A DNA stretch of 64,000 bases from Chitinophaga sp. (lineage in GTDB: Bacteria; Bacteroidota; Bacteroidia; Chitinophagales; Chitinophagaceae): assembly GCF_017745275.1 (NCBI RefSeq), contig NZ_JAGHZS010000010.1:310001-374000 (forward strand), written 5' to 3'. Shown piece after piece: positions 17,175 to 25,121 of this stretch (positions within the stretch are counted from its first letter, which is position 1; every line of letters starts with the position of its first letter). The notes beneath the pieces were generated by a model. It was not told where the DNA came from, searched no databases, and saw only the letters and a list, made by a program, of their open reading frames with translations. The position numbers were made by a program, and so were the translations under genes.

Positions 17175-17867
17175 ATGGCTAAAAAAATAGCACCGGCACA
17201 GATACCCGCTTCCAGCTTTGATTTTCTGAATCAGCTGAAGCAGCACAACAACAGGGAATGGTTTAATGAACATAAAGCCCGTTTCCAGGAGGAGCAACAG
17301 CAGGTAGAGATTTTTGCAGAAGGACTACTGGAACAGTTGTCTGCCCACGATCTGATAGAAACGCCTTCCGGCAAAAAGAGTTTATACCGTATTTACCGCG
17401 ACATCCGTTTTTCGAATGATAAAACGCCTTATAAAACCCATTGGAGCGGTAGTTTCAAACGGGCAACCAAAAGCCGCAGGGGAGGTTATTATTTTCATAT
17501 AGAACCGGGCAACAGCTTTATTGGCGGTGGCTTCTGGGGACCGTCACCGGCTGATCTGAAACTGATCCGCGATGATATTGCTTTTGATGCAGCACCACTG
17601 CGGAAAATAATTAACAGTAAAACCTTCATCAATACATTTGAGTCCCTGAAAGGAGAGCAACTGAAAAGTGCGCCTAAAGGCTTTGAGGCAGATCATGAGG
17701 CCATTGATCTGTTGCGCTACAAACAGTTTTTGCTCATCCGGCCTTTTTCAGATAAAGCAGTGTTGAGTGAAACATTTTTAAAAGAAGCCAGCGATACATT
17801 CCGGCATATGCGGCCCCTTTTCGATTACATGAGTGAGGTGTTGTCATCAAATCCGAACGGGGAGTAG
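17175..17867 (+). CDS. DUF2461 family protein (TIGR02453-like)
   Basis: Protein of 230 residues, full length for this family. Recognised by FDFLNQLKQHNNREWFNEHK at residues 14-33, YRIYRDIRFSNDKTPYKTHWSG and the GGGFWGPSPADLKLIRDDI segment, followed by LLRYKQFLLIRPFSD. It has no signal peptide and is probably cytosolic. The biochemical function of the family is not established. It is monocistronic, flanked upstream by a divergent gene and downstream by a long inverted repeat. Confidence 0.9.
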   Translation: MAKKIAPAQIPASSFDFLNQLKQHNNREWFNEHKARFQEEQQQVEIFAEGLLEQLSAHDLIETPSGKKSLYRIYRDIRFSNDKTPYKTHWSGSFKRATKSRRGGYYFHIEPGNSFIGGGFWGPSPADLKLIRDDIAFDAAPLRKIINSKTFINTFESLKGEQLKSAPKGFEADHEAIDLLRYKQFLLIRPFSDKAVLSETFLKEASDTFRHMRPLFDYMSEVLSSNPNGE

Positions 17868-17884
17868 AGAGGCGCCCAAAAACA

Positions 17885-17971
17885 GTTTTTCACGCAAAGG
17901 CGCAAAGCAGGTGAACAGCAAATATCATTTTACTTTGCTACTTACCTGCTTTGCGCCTTTGCGTGAAAAAT
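17885..17971. repeat. Inverted repeat with CGCAAAGG-type arms, bidirectional terminator candidate
   Basis: A 28-base arm (17885-17912, TTTTTCACGCAAAGGCGCAA...) is mirrored at 17944-17971 with one mismatch, around a 31-base loop. The arm contains two copies of CGCAAAG spaced by 8 bases. It sits between the convergent DUF2461 and AHSA1 genes, five bases from the latter's stop, so a bidirectional terminator role is likely. It differs in sequence from the AGCAGAA palindromes but has the same layout. Confidence 0.85.
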
Positions 17972-17976
17972 TCGAT

Positions 17977-18498
17977 CTATATGATGTCCTTGTAAGCCGC
18001 TTCCAGTTGCTCATGTGTTTTCCAGAAAGGTTGTGGTGTGGTACCTTCCAGGTTGGCAATAAGGATGCCTACATGGTTGTGCCATCCGCTGGCAACACTC
18101 AGCAGCTGGGATTTCTTATCGCCCAGTTTGCGGTGCGTGATGATCATATGTACCCGGTCGCCCTGTTCTGCTAATTCGAAAGTTACCTCCGAACCGCCTC
18201 CCCAGGTGAATGATAATAAATTAGGGGCGGAGATCTGTAAAACGGTGCCTGTGAATTCATGTCCTTCTTCCATATCTTTATATTTCTCCGGGATCGTGTC
18301 TGGCAGCGGACTTAACTCTTTATGCAGGAAAGACAAGTGTACTTTTCCTCCTTCAAAAAGTTCCATTTCTCCTTTTGCCAGCCACTTACCACGCTTTTCT
18401 GATTCCGTGAGATAAGCCCATACTCTCTGGATGGGACCGGGCAAGGAACGTTCTAGCCGGAGGGTGCCCGGCGACGTAATGCGACCAAATTGTTCCAT
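17977..18498 (-). CDS. SRPBCC/AHSA1-family protein
   Basis: Protein of 173 residues of the START-like SRPBCC fold, AHSA1 (activator of Hsp90 ATPase homologue) type: LRLERSLPGPIQRVWAYLTE is the N-terminal strand and helix, SEKRGKWLAKGEM follows, and LLSFTWGG and HNHVGILI-type C-terminal elements match. These small hydrophobic-ligand-binding proteins are common behind ArsR regulators in environmental bacteria; their ligands are mostly unknown. It is the last gene of an ArsR-AHSA1-AHSA1 operon, 11 bases after the preceding gene. Confidence 0.9.
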   Translation of the reverse strand: MEQFGRITSPGTLRLERSLPGPIQRVWAYLTESEKRGKWLAKGEMELFEGGKVHLSFLHKELSPLPDTIPEKYKDMEEGHEFTGTVLQISAPNLLSFTWGGGSEVTFELAEQGDRVHMIITHRKLGDKKSQLLSVASGWHNHVGILIANLEGTTPQPFWKTHEQLEAAYKDII

Positions 18499-18509
18499 AA
18501 AAAATTGAT

Positions 18510-18962
18510 TTATCGTTTTGGAAATTTATCTGCGACGAGGCCCAGATTTATATTGTGTTCGAGATAAGCCTTCAGTCCATCTACCACGGTGGTAAAGCCG
18601 CCAGTGGAGTCGTTGATTTTACGTATCAGGTCATCGCCCTTTTCCGTAAATCCGTAATTAGAAATAGAAACGTAGGTGGTTCCATCTCCCAGATCTTCAA
18701 ATTCAAAATCTACTGCGGTAGCGGGTTCGCCCCAGTCGACCGCAATTTTTTTATTGGGTATAATTTCTTTTACCACTGCCGGGGTACTTACCTGGTACAT
18801 TTCCCATTCCCAGGTCACCGTTTTTCCTGCGGCCAGTTTATCGCTGCCTTTGGTAAACCAGAAGTGTTTCGTTTTTTCCGGATCAATGAAAGCATCAAAT
18901 ACAATGCTTACTGGCTTCCTGATGCGCATTTGCGCTGTTACTTCGGGTGTTTGCTTTGCCAT
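18510..18962 (-). CDS. SRPBCC/AHSA1-family protein (paralogue)
   Basis: Protein of 150 residues, second SRPBCC domain protein of the operon. Recognised by the start MRIRKPVSIVFDAFIDPEKTKHFW-type strand-helix (about residues 11-34), the TWEWEMYQV strand, and the C-terminal helix STGGFTTVVDGLKAYLEH. It is related in fold but distant in sequence from its neighbour, so the pair may bind different ligands or form a heterodimer (inference). It starts 31 bases after the ArsR gene. Confidence 0.92.
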   Translation of the reverse strand: MAKQTPEVTAQMRIRKPVSIVFDAFIDPEKTKHFWFTKGSDKLAAGKTVTWEWEMYQVSTPAVVKEIIPNKKIAVDWGEPATAVDFEFEDLGDGTTYVSISNYGFTEKGDDLIRKINDSTGGFTTVVDGLKAYLEHNINLGLVADKFPKR

Positions 18963-18993
18963 GTTGCATAGTTTATGGTGGAGTAAGAAATAG

Positions 18994-19308
18994 TTAGTCT
19001 TCTTCGTTCAATAAATTTTCGAGTGTATCCAGTCGCGCGTTCCAGAATGAACGGTATTGCTCTGCCCAGCGCGCTACTTCTTCCAATGCCTGGAAATTGG
19101 CGCTGCAATGCCTTTCCCTGCCTTGTTTAACGATCACCACCAAACCGCATTCCGTGAGGATACGCATATGTTTGGAAACCGCCGGCTGACTCATATTAAA
19201 GTTCTCCGCCACTGTGTTCAACGTTTGGGTTTGTTTTGCTAACAGCCCTATGATAGCCCGTCGGGTTGGGTCTGCAATCGCCTGGAACACGTCTCTTCTA
19301 GCTTTCAT
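18994..19308 (-). CDS. ArsR-family winged-helix repressor
   Basis: Protein of 104 residues made only of the ArsR DNA-binding domain: DVFQAIADPTRRAIIGLLA, then the recognition part NMSQPAVSKHMRILTECGLV, and RERHCSANFQALEEVARW at the end. The classic metal-binding ELCVCDL motif is absent, so this belongs to the non-metal group that precedes AHSA1 proteins. Autoregulation through two identical palindromes upstream is inferred. Confidence 0.94.
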   Translation of the reverse strand: MKARRDVFQAIADPTRRAIIGLLAKQTQTLNTVAENFNMSQPAVSKHMRILTECGLVVIVKQGRERHCSANFQALEEVARWAEQYRSFWNARLDTLENLLNEED

Positions 19309-19330
19309 TCCTTGTTGTTTAAAAATACAT

Positions 19331-19370
19331 AACCATTTGGTTTAGTAAAATTATATATAACCATTTGGTT
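19331..19370. promoter_or_regulatory. Two AACCATTTGGTT operators of the ArsR operon
   Basis: The dyad AACCATTTGGTT occurs at 19331-19342 and 19359-19370, 28 bases apart, each preceded by AT and followed by TAG. The pair lies 22-62 bases upstream of the arsR start. Two identical 12-bp palindromes in an ArsR promoter are strong candidates for its own operator; the wider repeated unit is ATAACCATTTGGTTTAG. Confidence 0.75.
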
Positions 19371-19430
19371 TAGCAAATTTATTTTTTCATTCCGGTCGTT
19401 CCGGGGGAAAACAACTTTGAACAAAAAAAG

Positions 19431-20675
19431 TTACGGCTGGGCGGGAGGTGTAAGGGCTTGTATTTTTTGTTCGATGATTTTTTTATCAGCAGGAGAGTGG
19501 GCGAGGTGGAGGGCGGTTTTCAGGGATGCGAGCGCCTGTGCATCGTCGGAGCCGGTGTATAATTCGCTTAACAGTACGTGGTAGAGATGATGGGTACCGA
19601 GGTTTAATTTCAATGCCTCTTCCAGCGCCACCTGTTTTCCTTTGACTTTGGATAAAGCATAGGTTCTGTTGAGTGCTGCCATAGGAGAGTATTCCAGGGC
19701 CAGCAGGTGGTTGTACAACTGCAGGATGTTATTCCATTTTTCCGGGGTATCCGCTTTGTTCGTATGTCCGTAAGCGATACATGCTTCGAGGTGGAAGCGG
19801 GAAATTTTAGGTCCGCTGGCAGACCGGGCAAGGAAGTCTTTGCCTTGCTGAATAAGGGCCTGGTCCCAGCGACTGGCATCCTGGTCGTTATAAAGAATCA
19901 TTTCACCAGCATCATCCATCCTGGCATCAAACCGGGAGGCCTGAAAGCTCATCAACGCCAGTAAGGCATGTACCACAGGCTGATTGGTATTTTCATTTTC
20001 TGTGAGCAGAAACGTCAGGCGCATGGCCTCCAGGCAGAGATCTTTCCTCAGCGTGGTGTTGTGGTTACTGGAATAATAGCCTTCATTAAAAAGCAGGTAA
20101 AGCGTAGTAAGTACATTATCCAGCCGGTTGCTGATTTCCGGTTTGCCGGGAAATTCGATTTTTATTTGTTCGGACCTTAGCTTGTCTTTTGCCCGTTGTA
20201 ATCTTTTGGCAATGGTTTCCTTGTTGGATAAAAAAGCGGTAGCTATTTCTTCGATACCAAATCCGCAGAGTATGCGCAGGGCCAGCCCGATCTGCGCTTC
20301 CGCTACAATTGCCGGATGACAAACTGCAAACATCATCTGCAATTGGCTGTCGTGGATATTTTGCGCGGAGAGATCAATTTCCGGTATATCCGTTTCCGTA
20401 GTGCCGCGTTTTAATTCGCCGGCAACTTTCTGCCGGAACACCGCTTCATGCCGCAGGTAGTTTTTGGCTTTATTTTTTGCAACAGTATATAACCACGCGG
20501 TGGGATTCTCCGGTAATCCTTTTAATCCCCATGTTTCATGAGCGGCTAAAAAGGTGTCGCTGGCAATATCCTCGGCCACACCGATATGTTCAAAGCCAAA
20601 CAACTTACACAACACGGCTGTGATTTTCGTGTATTCGGTTCTGAACAGGTGTGGTATCAATTGATTTTTCTCCAT
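19431..20675 (-). CDS. ECF42-type sigma factor with C-terminal extension
   Basis: Protein of 414 residues. The first about 170 residues are an ECF sigma factor: region 2 (ITAVLCKLFGFEHIGVAEDIASDTFLAA, described by its ends, with the WLYTVAKNKA segment) and region 4 (GFGIEEIATAFLSNKETIAKRLQRAKDKL). The remaining about 240 residues are the helical DUF6596/TPR-like extension of group ECF42 (LYLLFNEGYYSS, EAMRLTFLL, HALLALMSFQASR, PMAALNRTYAL). Known ECF42 members lack a classical anti-sigma factor, depend on the extension for activity and neighbour DGPF-domain genes. Such a DGPF gene lies immediately upstream here. Confidence 0.93.
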   Translation of the reverse strand: MEKNQLIPHLFRTEYTKITAVLCKLFGFEHIGVAEDIASDTFLAAHETWGLKGLPENPTAWLYTVAKNKAKNYLRHEAVFRQKVAGELKRGTTETDIPEIDLSAQNIHDSQLQMMFAVCHPAIVAEAQIGLALRILCGFGIEEIATAFLSNKETIAKRLQRAKDKLRSEQIKIEFPGKPEISNRLDNVLTTLYLLFNEGYYSSNHNTTLRKDLCLEAMRLTFLLTENENTNQPVVHALLALMSFQASRFDARMDDAGEMILYNDQDASRWDQALIQQGKDFLARSASGPKISRFHLEACIAYGHTNKADTPEKWNNILQLYNHLLALEYSPMAALNRTYALSKVKGKQVALEEALKLNLGTHHLYHVLLSELYTGSDDAQALASLKTALHLAHSPADKKIIEQKIQALTPPAQP

Positions 20676-20690
20676 AAAATAAAAGCCTTT

Positions 20691-20820
20691 GTAATGAGCG
20701 GAAAGCTAAAAGCAGAAAGCAAAAAGCTATTTTCGCGAATGATCAAAGCATATTAATATCCGCAATGATCATTCGCGAAAATAGCTTTTTGCTTTCTGCT
20801 TTTAGCTTTCTGCTCATTAC
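20691..20820. repeat. 130-bp palindrome with AGCNNAA heptamer arms (copy 2)
   Basis: Arms of 55 bases (20691-20745 and 20766-20820) match with a single mismatch around a short AT-rich loop (TATTAATAT). The arm reads as heptamers AGCGGAA, AGCTAAA, AGCAGAA, AGCAAAA, then AGCTATT and a copy-specific stem TTCGCGAATGATC. Unlike the other copies it lies between two co-directional genes (DGPF gene and sigma factor), and its right arm overlaps the stop codon of the DGPF gene. Confidence 0.92.
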
Positions 20821-21158
20821 ATGGCGTGGATTTCCCTGATCTCTACGCTGCCACCCGCTTCATAAATGGGACAACCTTGAGATAATGCAACTGCTTCATC
20901 CAGGGAATCGGCCTTAATCAATGAATATCCTCCCAGCGTTTCTTTCAGCTCTGTGAACGGACCATCAGTCACTACCTGGTTACCTCTTGATACTTTGCCG
21001 GTAGGGTACAGGCGGTTACCCGCATCCACTAATTTGTTCTGTGCAGCAATGCTGCCAATCCAATCCATCCATTTTTGGGTGTTGATCTGTACTTCTTCAG
21101 GAGAACGTTGAGCAATTACACTACGGTCAGCTCTGTACACAAACAGGAAATCTTTCAT
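20817..21158 (-). CDS. YCII/DGPF-domain protein, ECF42 partner
   Basis: Protein of 113 residues from ATG 21158; a longer frame upstream adds a non-conserved leader. Recognised by the start FLFVYRADRS, the central WMDWIGSIAAQNKLVDAG and GNQVVTDGPFTELKETLGGYSLI, in which DGPF is the name-giving motif, and the end GGSVEIREIHAM. DGPF proteins are small dimeric YCII-like domains of unknown activity, and in many bacteria they sit next to, and depend on, ECF42 sigma factors. The two genes are in that arrangement here, separated by a palindrome that may reduce sigma factor expression (inference). Confidence 0.93.
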   Translation of the reverse strand: MKDFLFVYRADRSVIAQRSPEEVQINTQKWMDWIGSIAAQNKLVDAGNRLYPTGKVSRGNQVVTDGPFTELKETLGGYSLIKADSLDEAVALSQGCPIYEAGGSVEIREIHAM

Positions 21159-21574
21159 GGTTTTAAGTTTTAATTGTTGTAAAACAGTATAACACGCCAA
21201 CATTGCGGGGATGGACACATTTGATATATTTTTTTATAGTTATACTGTAAGGTTAATGTAAATTAACGATTTATGCCGATTATTTCGCACTTGCCGCCAC
21301 TCCATAAAAACCATTTTTTGATGGATCAGTAGTACTACTGAATTATAAAGCTACGTTGTCTTACTAAGCGCTGATGCCGTTACCCTCCTTACTTTTGCCA
21401 TGTTGCCGTCAATAGGGTGTTGCGGTAACAGAAGCATAGGGTGATAAAGATCAGGCAGCCTTCAGATCAACAGATCCGGAGGTTGTTTGTTTTAGGCGGT
21501 ACTGAAAAATACCCGTTTCAGGGTATGGTTTCCACGGAGGACCTCCTTATATTTACTACTAAACCCTCACCTGT
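21159..21574. other. 416-bp non-coding region with small dyads
   Basis: No gene was found on either strand. The region joins the divergent DGPF and DoxX promoters. It contains ATACCC/GGGTAT (about 21509-21526) and GGAGG/CCTCC (about 21536-21546) close to the DoxX gene. The rest has no recognised element. Confidence 0.55.
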
Positions 21575-21982
21575 ATGAAACAGTATCCTTTTCTGTCGTT
21601 AAAGCAAACGTTGCTGCTACTTCGTATAGCCATCGCCATTATATTCCTGGCCCATGCGCTGGTAAGAATCGGCTATGGTACCATTCCCCGCTTTGCGGAG
21701 TTCCTGACCGGTAAAGGTCTGCCTTTTGCAACGGCCCTGGTATGGGGCATTACCGTGTATGAAATAGGAGGGAGTATCTTGTTAACGCTGGGGTATTACA
21801 CGCGTTGGGTAACAGCAGGCTTTATAGGGCTGTTACTGATCGGGATTGGATTAATACATGCGGAGCGGGGTTGGTTTGTAGGGGAGCACGGCACCGGTGG
21901 TTGCGAGTACAGCTTCCTGCTGATAGTAGCACTGCTTGTAGTGGCGGCAGACAAGCGCGCCAATACCTCGCCTGCCGGATGA
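21575..21982 (+). CDS. DoxX-family membrane protein
   Basis: Protein of 135 residues with four membrane helices: LLLLRIAIAIIFLAHALVRIG, ALVWGITVYEIGGSILLTLG, AGFIGLLLIGIGLI and SFLLIVALLVVAA. The R-x-x-x-x-x-x-F-L-x-H first helix and the Y-E-x-x-G-x-x-L second helix are DoxX features. HGTGGCEY before the last helix carries a conserved-looking histidine and cysteine that could bind a cofactor. Family roles include quinone-linked sulfur or oxidant metabolism; none can be assigned. It ends 9 bases from the convergent VOC gene. Confidence 0.87.
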   Translation: MKQYPFLSLKQTLLLLRIAIAIIFLAHALVRIGYGTIPRFAEFLTGKGLPFATALVWGITVYEIGGSILLTLGYYTRWVTAGFIGLLLIGIGLIHAERGWFVGEHGTGGCEYSFLLIVALLVVAADKRANTSPAG

Positions 21983-21991
21983 AAGGAGGCA

Positions 21992-22378
21992 CTACATCTG
22001 AAATACATTAAACTTGTGCCCGTCAGGATCTGCAAATACAAAACCATAGTAGCCTTCTCCAAAAGCTTCGGGCCTTGAAACAAGGGTGCCTCCGGCCGCT
22101 TCCACAGCCTTCTCCCACTCATCTACTTCTTCCCGCGTATCTGCAGAAAGCGTGAAGATAATTTCATTCCCCGCACTGGCATCACTGAGAGGCCCTTTCA
22201 TGGCAGGCTCCAGCACTTCTTTCAAAAAGAAGTGGATGATAAATTCCTTGTCGCCAAAGAAGAAGCTGGTTAGTTGAGCTGATGAACCGTTGGATTTAAA
22301 TCCGAGCTGTTGATAGAATCGGGTAGTACGCGCTAAATCGCTGACGCCGAAATTGGCCCATATTCTTTTGGGTTTCAT
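21992..22378 (-). CDS. VOC-family (glyoxalase/bleomycin-resistance-like) protein
   Basis: Protein of 128 residues with the two beta-alpha-beta-beta-beta repeats of the vicinal oxygen chelate fold: IWANFGVSDLARTTRFYQQLGF at the N-terminus and GYYGFVFADPDGHKFNVFQM at the C-terminus. The DPDGH(K) motif is intact, the usual first-half histidine is replaced, and a glutamate region (REEVDEWEKAVEAAGG) forms the linking helix. Enzymatic role cannot be stated. An AraC-type remnant lies just upstream on the same strand. Confidence 0.9.
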   Translation of the reverse strand: MKPKRIWANFGVSDLARTTRFYQQLGFKSNGSSAQLTSFFFGDKEFIIHFFLKEVLEPAMKGPLSDASAGNEIIFTLSADTREEVDEWEKAVEAAGGTLVSRPEAFGEGYYGFVFADPDGHKFNVFQM

Positions 22379-22396
22379 ATGGAGATGTTTTTATGG

Positions 22397-22486
22397 TTAA
22401 ACATTTTTTGATCGTCGCTGCTGAAATCCTGCCGGCGTAATGCCTGTGCTCTTTTCGAAGAAGCAGGAGGAAAATTCATGACCGTA
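22397..22486 (-). pseudogene. Remnant of an AraC-family regulator C-terminus
   Basis: Read on the minus strand, about 30 codons spell a typical end of an AraC DNA-binding domain: YGHEFSSCFFEKSTGITP followed by AGFQQRRSKNV and a TAA stop. The pattern F-x-x-x-F-x-x-x-x-G-x-T-P-x-x-F is the last helix and tail of the family. No start codon or first helix-turn-helix is present upstream in this frame or the other two, so only the tail of a lost gene seems to remain. It lies 18 bases before the VOC start, and AraC-VOC neighbours are common. Confidence 0.5.
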
Positions 22487-22683
22487 TAAAGTTAAACAAA
22501 AACAATTGTTGAAAAAACAGCCGGGTGTTTTCAACAGATACATATAAAAAAGTCATCGAAAAAACGGCAGTAGCATTGTATTTCATGAGGATAGTATGCG
22601 AACTTATCTCTCGAAAAATATTATTAACATGAATAAATATTTGCATCGAAATACGAACGAACTTTGAATCACAATTCACTTTA

Positions 22684-23442
22684 ATGCTACGCCCTAACCG
22701 TTGGTATGCCTATACCTTCACGTCCCTTTGCGCTATTTTTTTTGCTGCCTGTAAACAAAAACCGCAGCACGTTATGATAAAAATTTTAAAGACACCTGGC
22801 TATGGTGCGGTGTTTAAAGGAGATTCCGGGGTGATCATTAAAAAGCCTGCGTGGCCTTATCTCATAGCAGCAAAGTTGATTGATACCACACTGACCACAG
22901 ACTGGAGTTATATAAATGATACCGACACCATTGGTAAATATTACAGGTTGAACGATGAAGTTACTTATCTCGCCTGCATATTGCACTACACGGGCGATGG
23001 AAGAGAAAATTTACTACTGTTTGAAACCAATTCCCGGGGAGCCGTCACGAAATCCTTTCACTATTATTATGGCGTTGCACATTGCTGCTGGATGCATGCA
23101 TTTGATGGCTTCGGGCGCATGGGTAATTATTTTTTTGTGAGAACCTGCGGTACCGGTACCTCCATGTGTACCAGTGAGCTGTATTTGTTTAAAACTGCGT
23201 TGGCACAGGAAGCGCAGCAACCTGTTTCAGAGTGGTACTGGATGGGCAGCAACGCCGCTGATCCGGCTATTCATGGTGTGTCTTCAGTGGTGAATGTGCA
23301 GGGCGACAGTGTACAAGTACATTATACCGTAGTAGCCGGTGTAGCACCGATGCGAACGGATAGCTTTGATATCACTTACCATCTGCTGCGAGGTAAATGG
23401 GTGGCAAGCGACAGCACCGCATTCAAAAACGGCCGATACTGA
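22684..23442 (+). CDS. Hypothetical lipoprotein, 252 aa
   Basis: No family is recognised. The protein starts with a lipoprotein signal peptide whose lipobox is FFAAC (Cys22), so it should be lipid-anchored. The mature part is mostly beta-rich with paired aromatic and cysteine motifs: HYYYGVAHCCWMHAFDGFGRMG and RTCGTGTSMCTSELYLF. The four cysteines in that block may form disulfides in the periplasm. The C-terminus (YHLLRGKWVASDS) looks like another beta hairpin. It stands alone between a long non-coding gap and pepD. Confidence 0.75.
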   Translation: MLRPNRWYAYTFTSLCAIFFAACKQKPQHVMIKILKTPGYGAVFKGDSGVIIKKPAWPYLIAAKLIDTTLTTDWSYINDTDTIGKYYRLNDEVTYLACILHYTGDGRENLLLFETNSRGAVTKSFHYYYGVAHCCWMHAFDGFGRMGNYFFVRTCGTGTSMCTSELYLFKTALAQEAQQPVSEWYWMGSNAADPAIHGVSSVVNVQGDSVQVHYTVVAGVAPMRTDSFDITYHLLRGKWVASDSTAFKNGRY

Positions 23443-23519
23443 ATCCTGCTGACATCCCACCTTTTTTGACCGTTTGAAATGATTTGTATACTTTGCCATC
23501 TCTAATAAACACGTTACAG

Positions 23520-24977
23520 ATGGAATTAAAGGATTTATCTCCACAACCATTATGGCAGCATTTTGCCGCATTAAATGCGGTACCCCGCGCTTCCAAAAAA
23601 GAAGCGGCTGTTATTGACTTCATGCTGCACTTCGGTAAAAGCCTGGGGTTGGAAACCAGCCGGGATGCTGTTGGCAATGTGGTGATTAAGAAGCCCGCTA
23701 CACCAGGAATGGAACATCGAAAAACAGTGATACTGCAATCACACCTCGATATGGTGCATCAGAAAAACAGCGATGTAAATTTTGATTTCGCCACACAGGG
23801 GATTGATATGTATGTAGACGGCGATTGGGTAAAAGCCCGTGGTACCACGCTGGGTGCGGATAACGGCATCGGGGTAGCAGCTATCATGTCAGTGTTGTCA
23901 GCTACCAACCTGGCACATCCTGCTATTGAAGCCATGTTCACCATTGATGAAGAAACCGGTATGACCGGCGCCAAAGAACTGGATCCATCGCTCTTTACTG
24001 GTACCATTCTCCTGAACCTGGATACAGAAGAAGAAGATGAACTGACCATTGGCTGCGCTGGTGGTCTTGATACTAATACCAAAGCCACTTATAGCGAAGT
24101 GCCAGCTCCTGCCGGCAGTATCGCTTACAGCATCCGTATCAAAGGCTTGCTGGGCGGACACTCCGGCATGGATATTCATAAAGGCCGCGGCAACGCCAAT
24201 AAGCTGATGAACCGCCTGCTGTATAAGGCCACTCAATCCGTAAATCTGCAACTGGTGAGCATAGATGGTGGTAGCCTGCGCAATGCTATTCCGCGTGAAT
24301 CGGTAGCTGTTGTAACATTGCCGGCCGCAGATAACGCAACATTCACCGCTTTCCTGCAGGACTTCCGCGAAGTGCTGAAAGCGGAGTATCAGTCTGTCGA
24401 AAAAGATTTGCAGATAGTGGCCGACGAAGTACCTGTTCCCGCTAAAGTGATGGACCCGGCTTATTTCACGCAGTTACTGCGTGCCATCTACGCCCTGCCT
24501 AACGGTGTGTTCCGCATGAGTCCCGATATCCCCGGCCTGGTGGAAGCCTCTTCCAACCTGGCGCGGGTGATTGTGAAAGACGGTGAGTTCATTACGCAAT
24601 CGCTGCAGCGCAGTAGCGTGGAAAGCACCAAAGAAGATGTGGCTGCTGCGGTAGGTGCAGCCCTGGCCAATATCGGTTGTGAAGTGACACAAGGTGGCGC
24701 GTACCCTGGCTGGAAAGCAAATCCTGATTCTGAAATTCTCCGTTTAGTACTTTCCTTATACAAAAATCATTTCACGCATGAACCTAAAGTAGGTGCCTGT
24801 CATGCAGGTTTGGAATGCGGTATCCTGAATGGCCACTTCGGTGGTAAGCTGGATATGATTTCGTTCGGGCCTGTTATTCACGGGGCGCATTCGCCCGATG
24901 AAACCGTGCAGATTAGTTCTGTTGGCAGGTTCTATGGTTATCTGCTGGAGATACTGAAAGAGATACCAGTAAAATAG
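23520..24977 (+). CDS. pepD: Aminoacyl-histidine dipeptidase (M20C, Xaa-His dipeptidase)
   Basis: Protein of 485 residues from ATG 23520, usual length for PepD. It is a dinuclear zinc M20 peptidase that hydrolyses Xaa-His dipeptides such as carnosine in the cytosol. Motifs visible: ligand H75 with catalytic D77 (LQSHLDMVH), bridging D114 (GTTLGADNGIGV), catalytic E144 with ligand E145 (FTIDEETGMTGA), and the C-terminal GACHAGLECGIL. The long insert lid domain starts near GLLGGHSGMDI. The gene is followed by a large palindrome and a convergent NmrA-like gene. Confidence 0.96.
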   Translation: MELKDLSPQPLWQHFAALNAVPRASKKEAAVIDFMLHFGKSLGLETSRDAVGNVVIKKPATPGMEHRKTVILQSHLDMVHQKNSDVNFDFATQGIDMYVDGDWVKARGTTLGADNGIGVAAIMSVLSATNLAHPAIEAMFTIDEETGMTGAKELDPSLFTGTILLNLDTEEEDELTIGCAGGLDTNTKATYSEVPAPAGSIAYSIRIKGLLGGHSGMDIHKGRGNANKLMNRLLYKATQSVNLQLVSIDGGSLRNAIPRESVAVVTLPAADNATFTAFLQDFREVLKAEYQSVEKDLQIVADEVPVPAKVMDPAYFTQLLRAIYALPNGVFRMSPDIPGLVEASSNLARVIVKDGEFITQSLQRSSVESTKEDVAAAVGAALANIGCEVTQGGAYPGWKANPDSEILRLVLSLYKNHFTHEPKVGACHAGLECGILNGHFGGKLDMISFGPVIHGAHSPDETVQISSVGRFYGYLLEILKEIPVK

Positions 24978-25118
24978 CAGAAAGCTGAAAGCAGAAAGCA
25001 AAAAGCAAAAAGCTATTGTAGCGATTGATTAACGCGGATCAGTAAATTTAAATACTCGCGCTGATCATTCGCTACAATAGCTTTTTGCTTTCTGCTTTCA
25101 GCTTTCTGCTTTCTGCTC
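24976..25118. repeat. 143-bp palindrome with AGCNNAA heptamer arms (copy 3)
   Basis: Lies between the convergent pepD and NmrA-like genes, touching both stop codons. The left arm carries AGCAGAA, AGCTGAA, AGCAGAA, AGCAAAA, AGCAAAA, then AGCTATTGTAGCGATTGAT. The right arm is its near-exact mirror but with the heptamers in a different order, so the arms have diverged by unit exchange or slippage. The copy-specific stem continues as a weaker inner pairing around CTGATC. Same family as 5690-5939 and 20691-20820. Confidence 0.9.
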
Positions 25119-25121
25119 TAC

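Noticed and set aside
22476..22679. Minus-strand frame of 67 codons upstream of the VOC gene
   Set aside because: Its translation is not similar to AraC; the real remnant is in another frame at 22397-22486.
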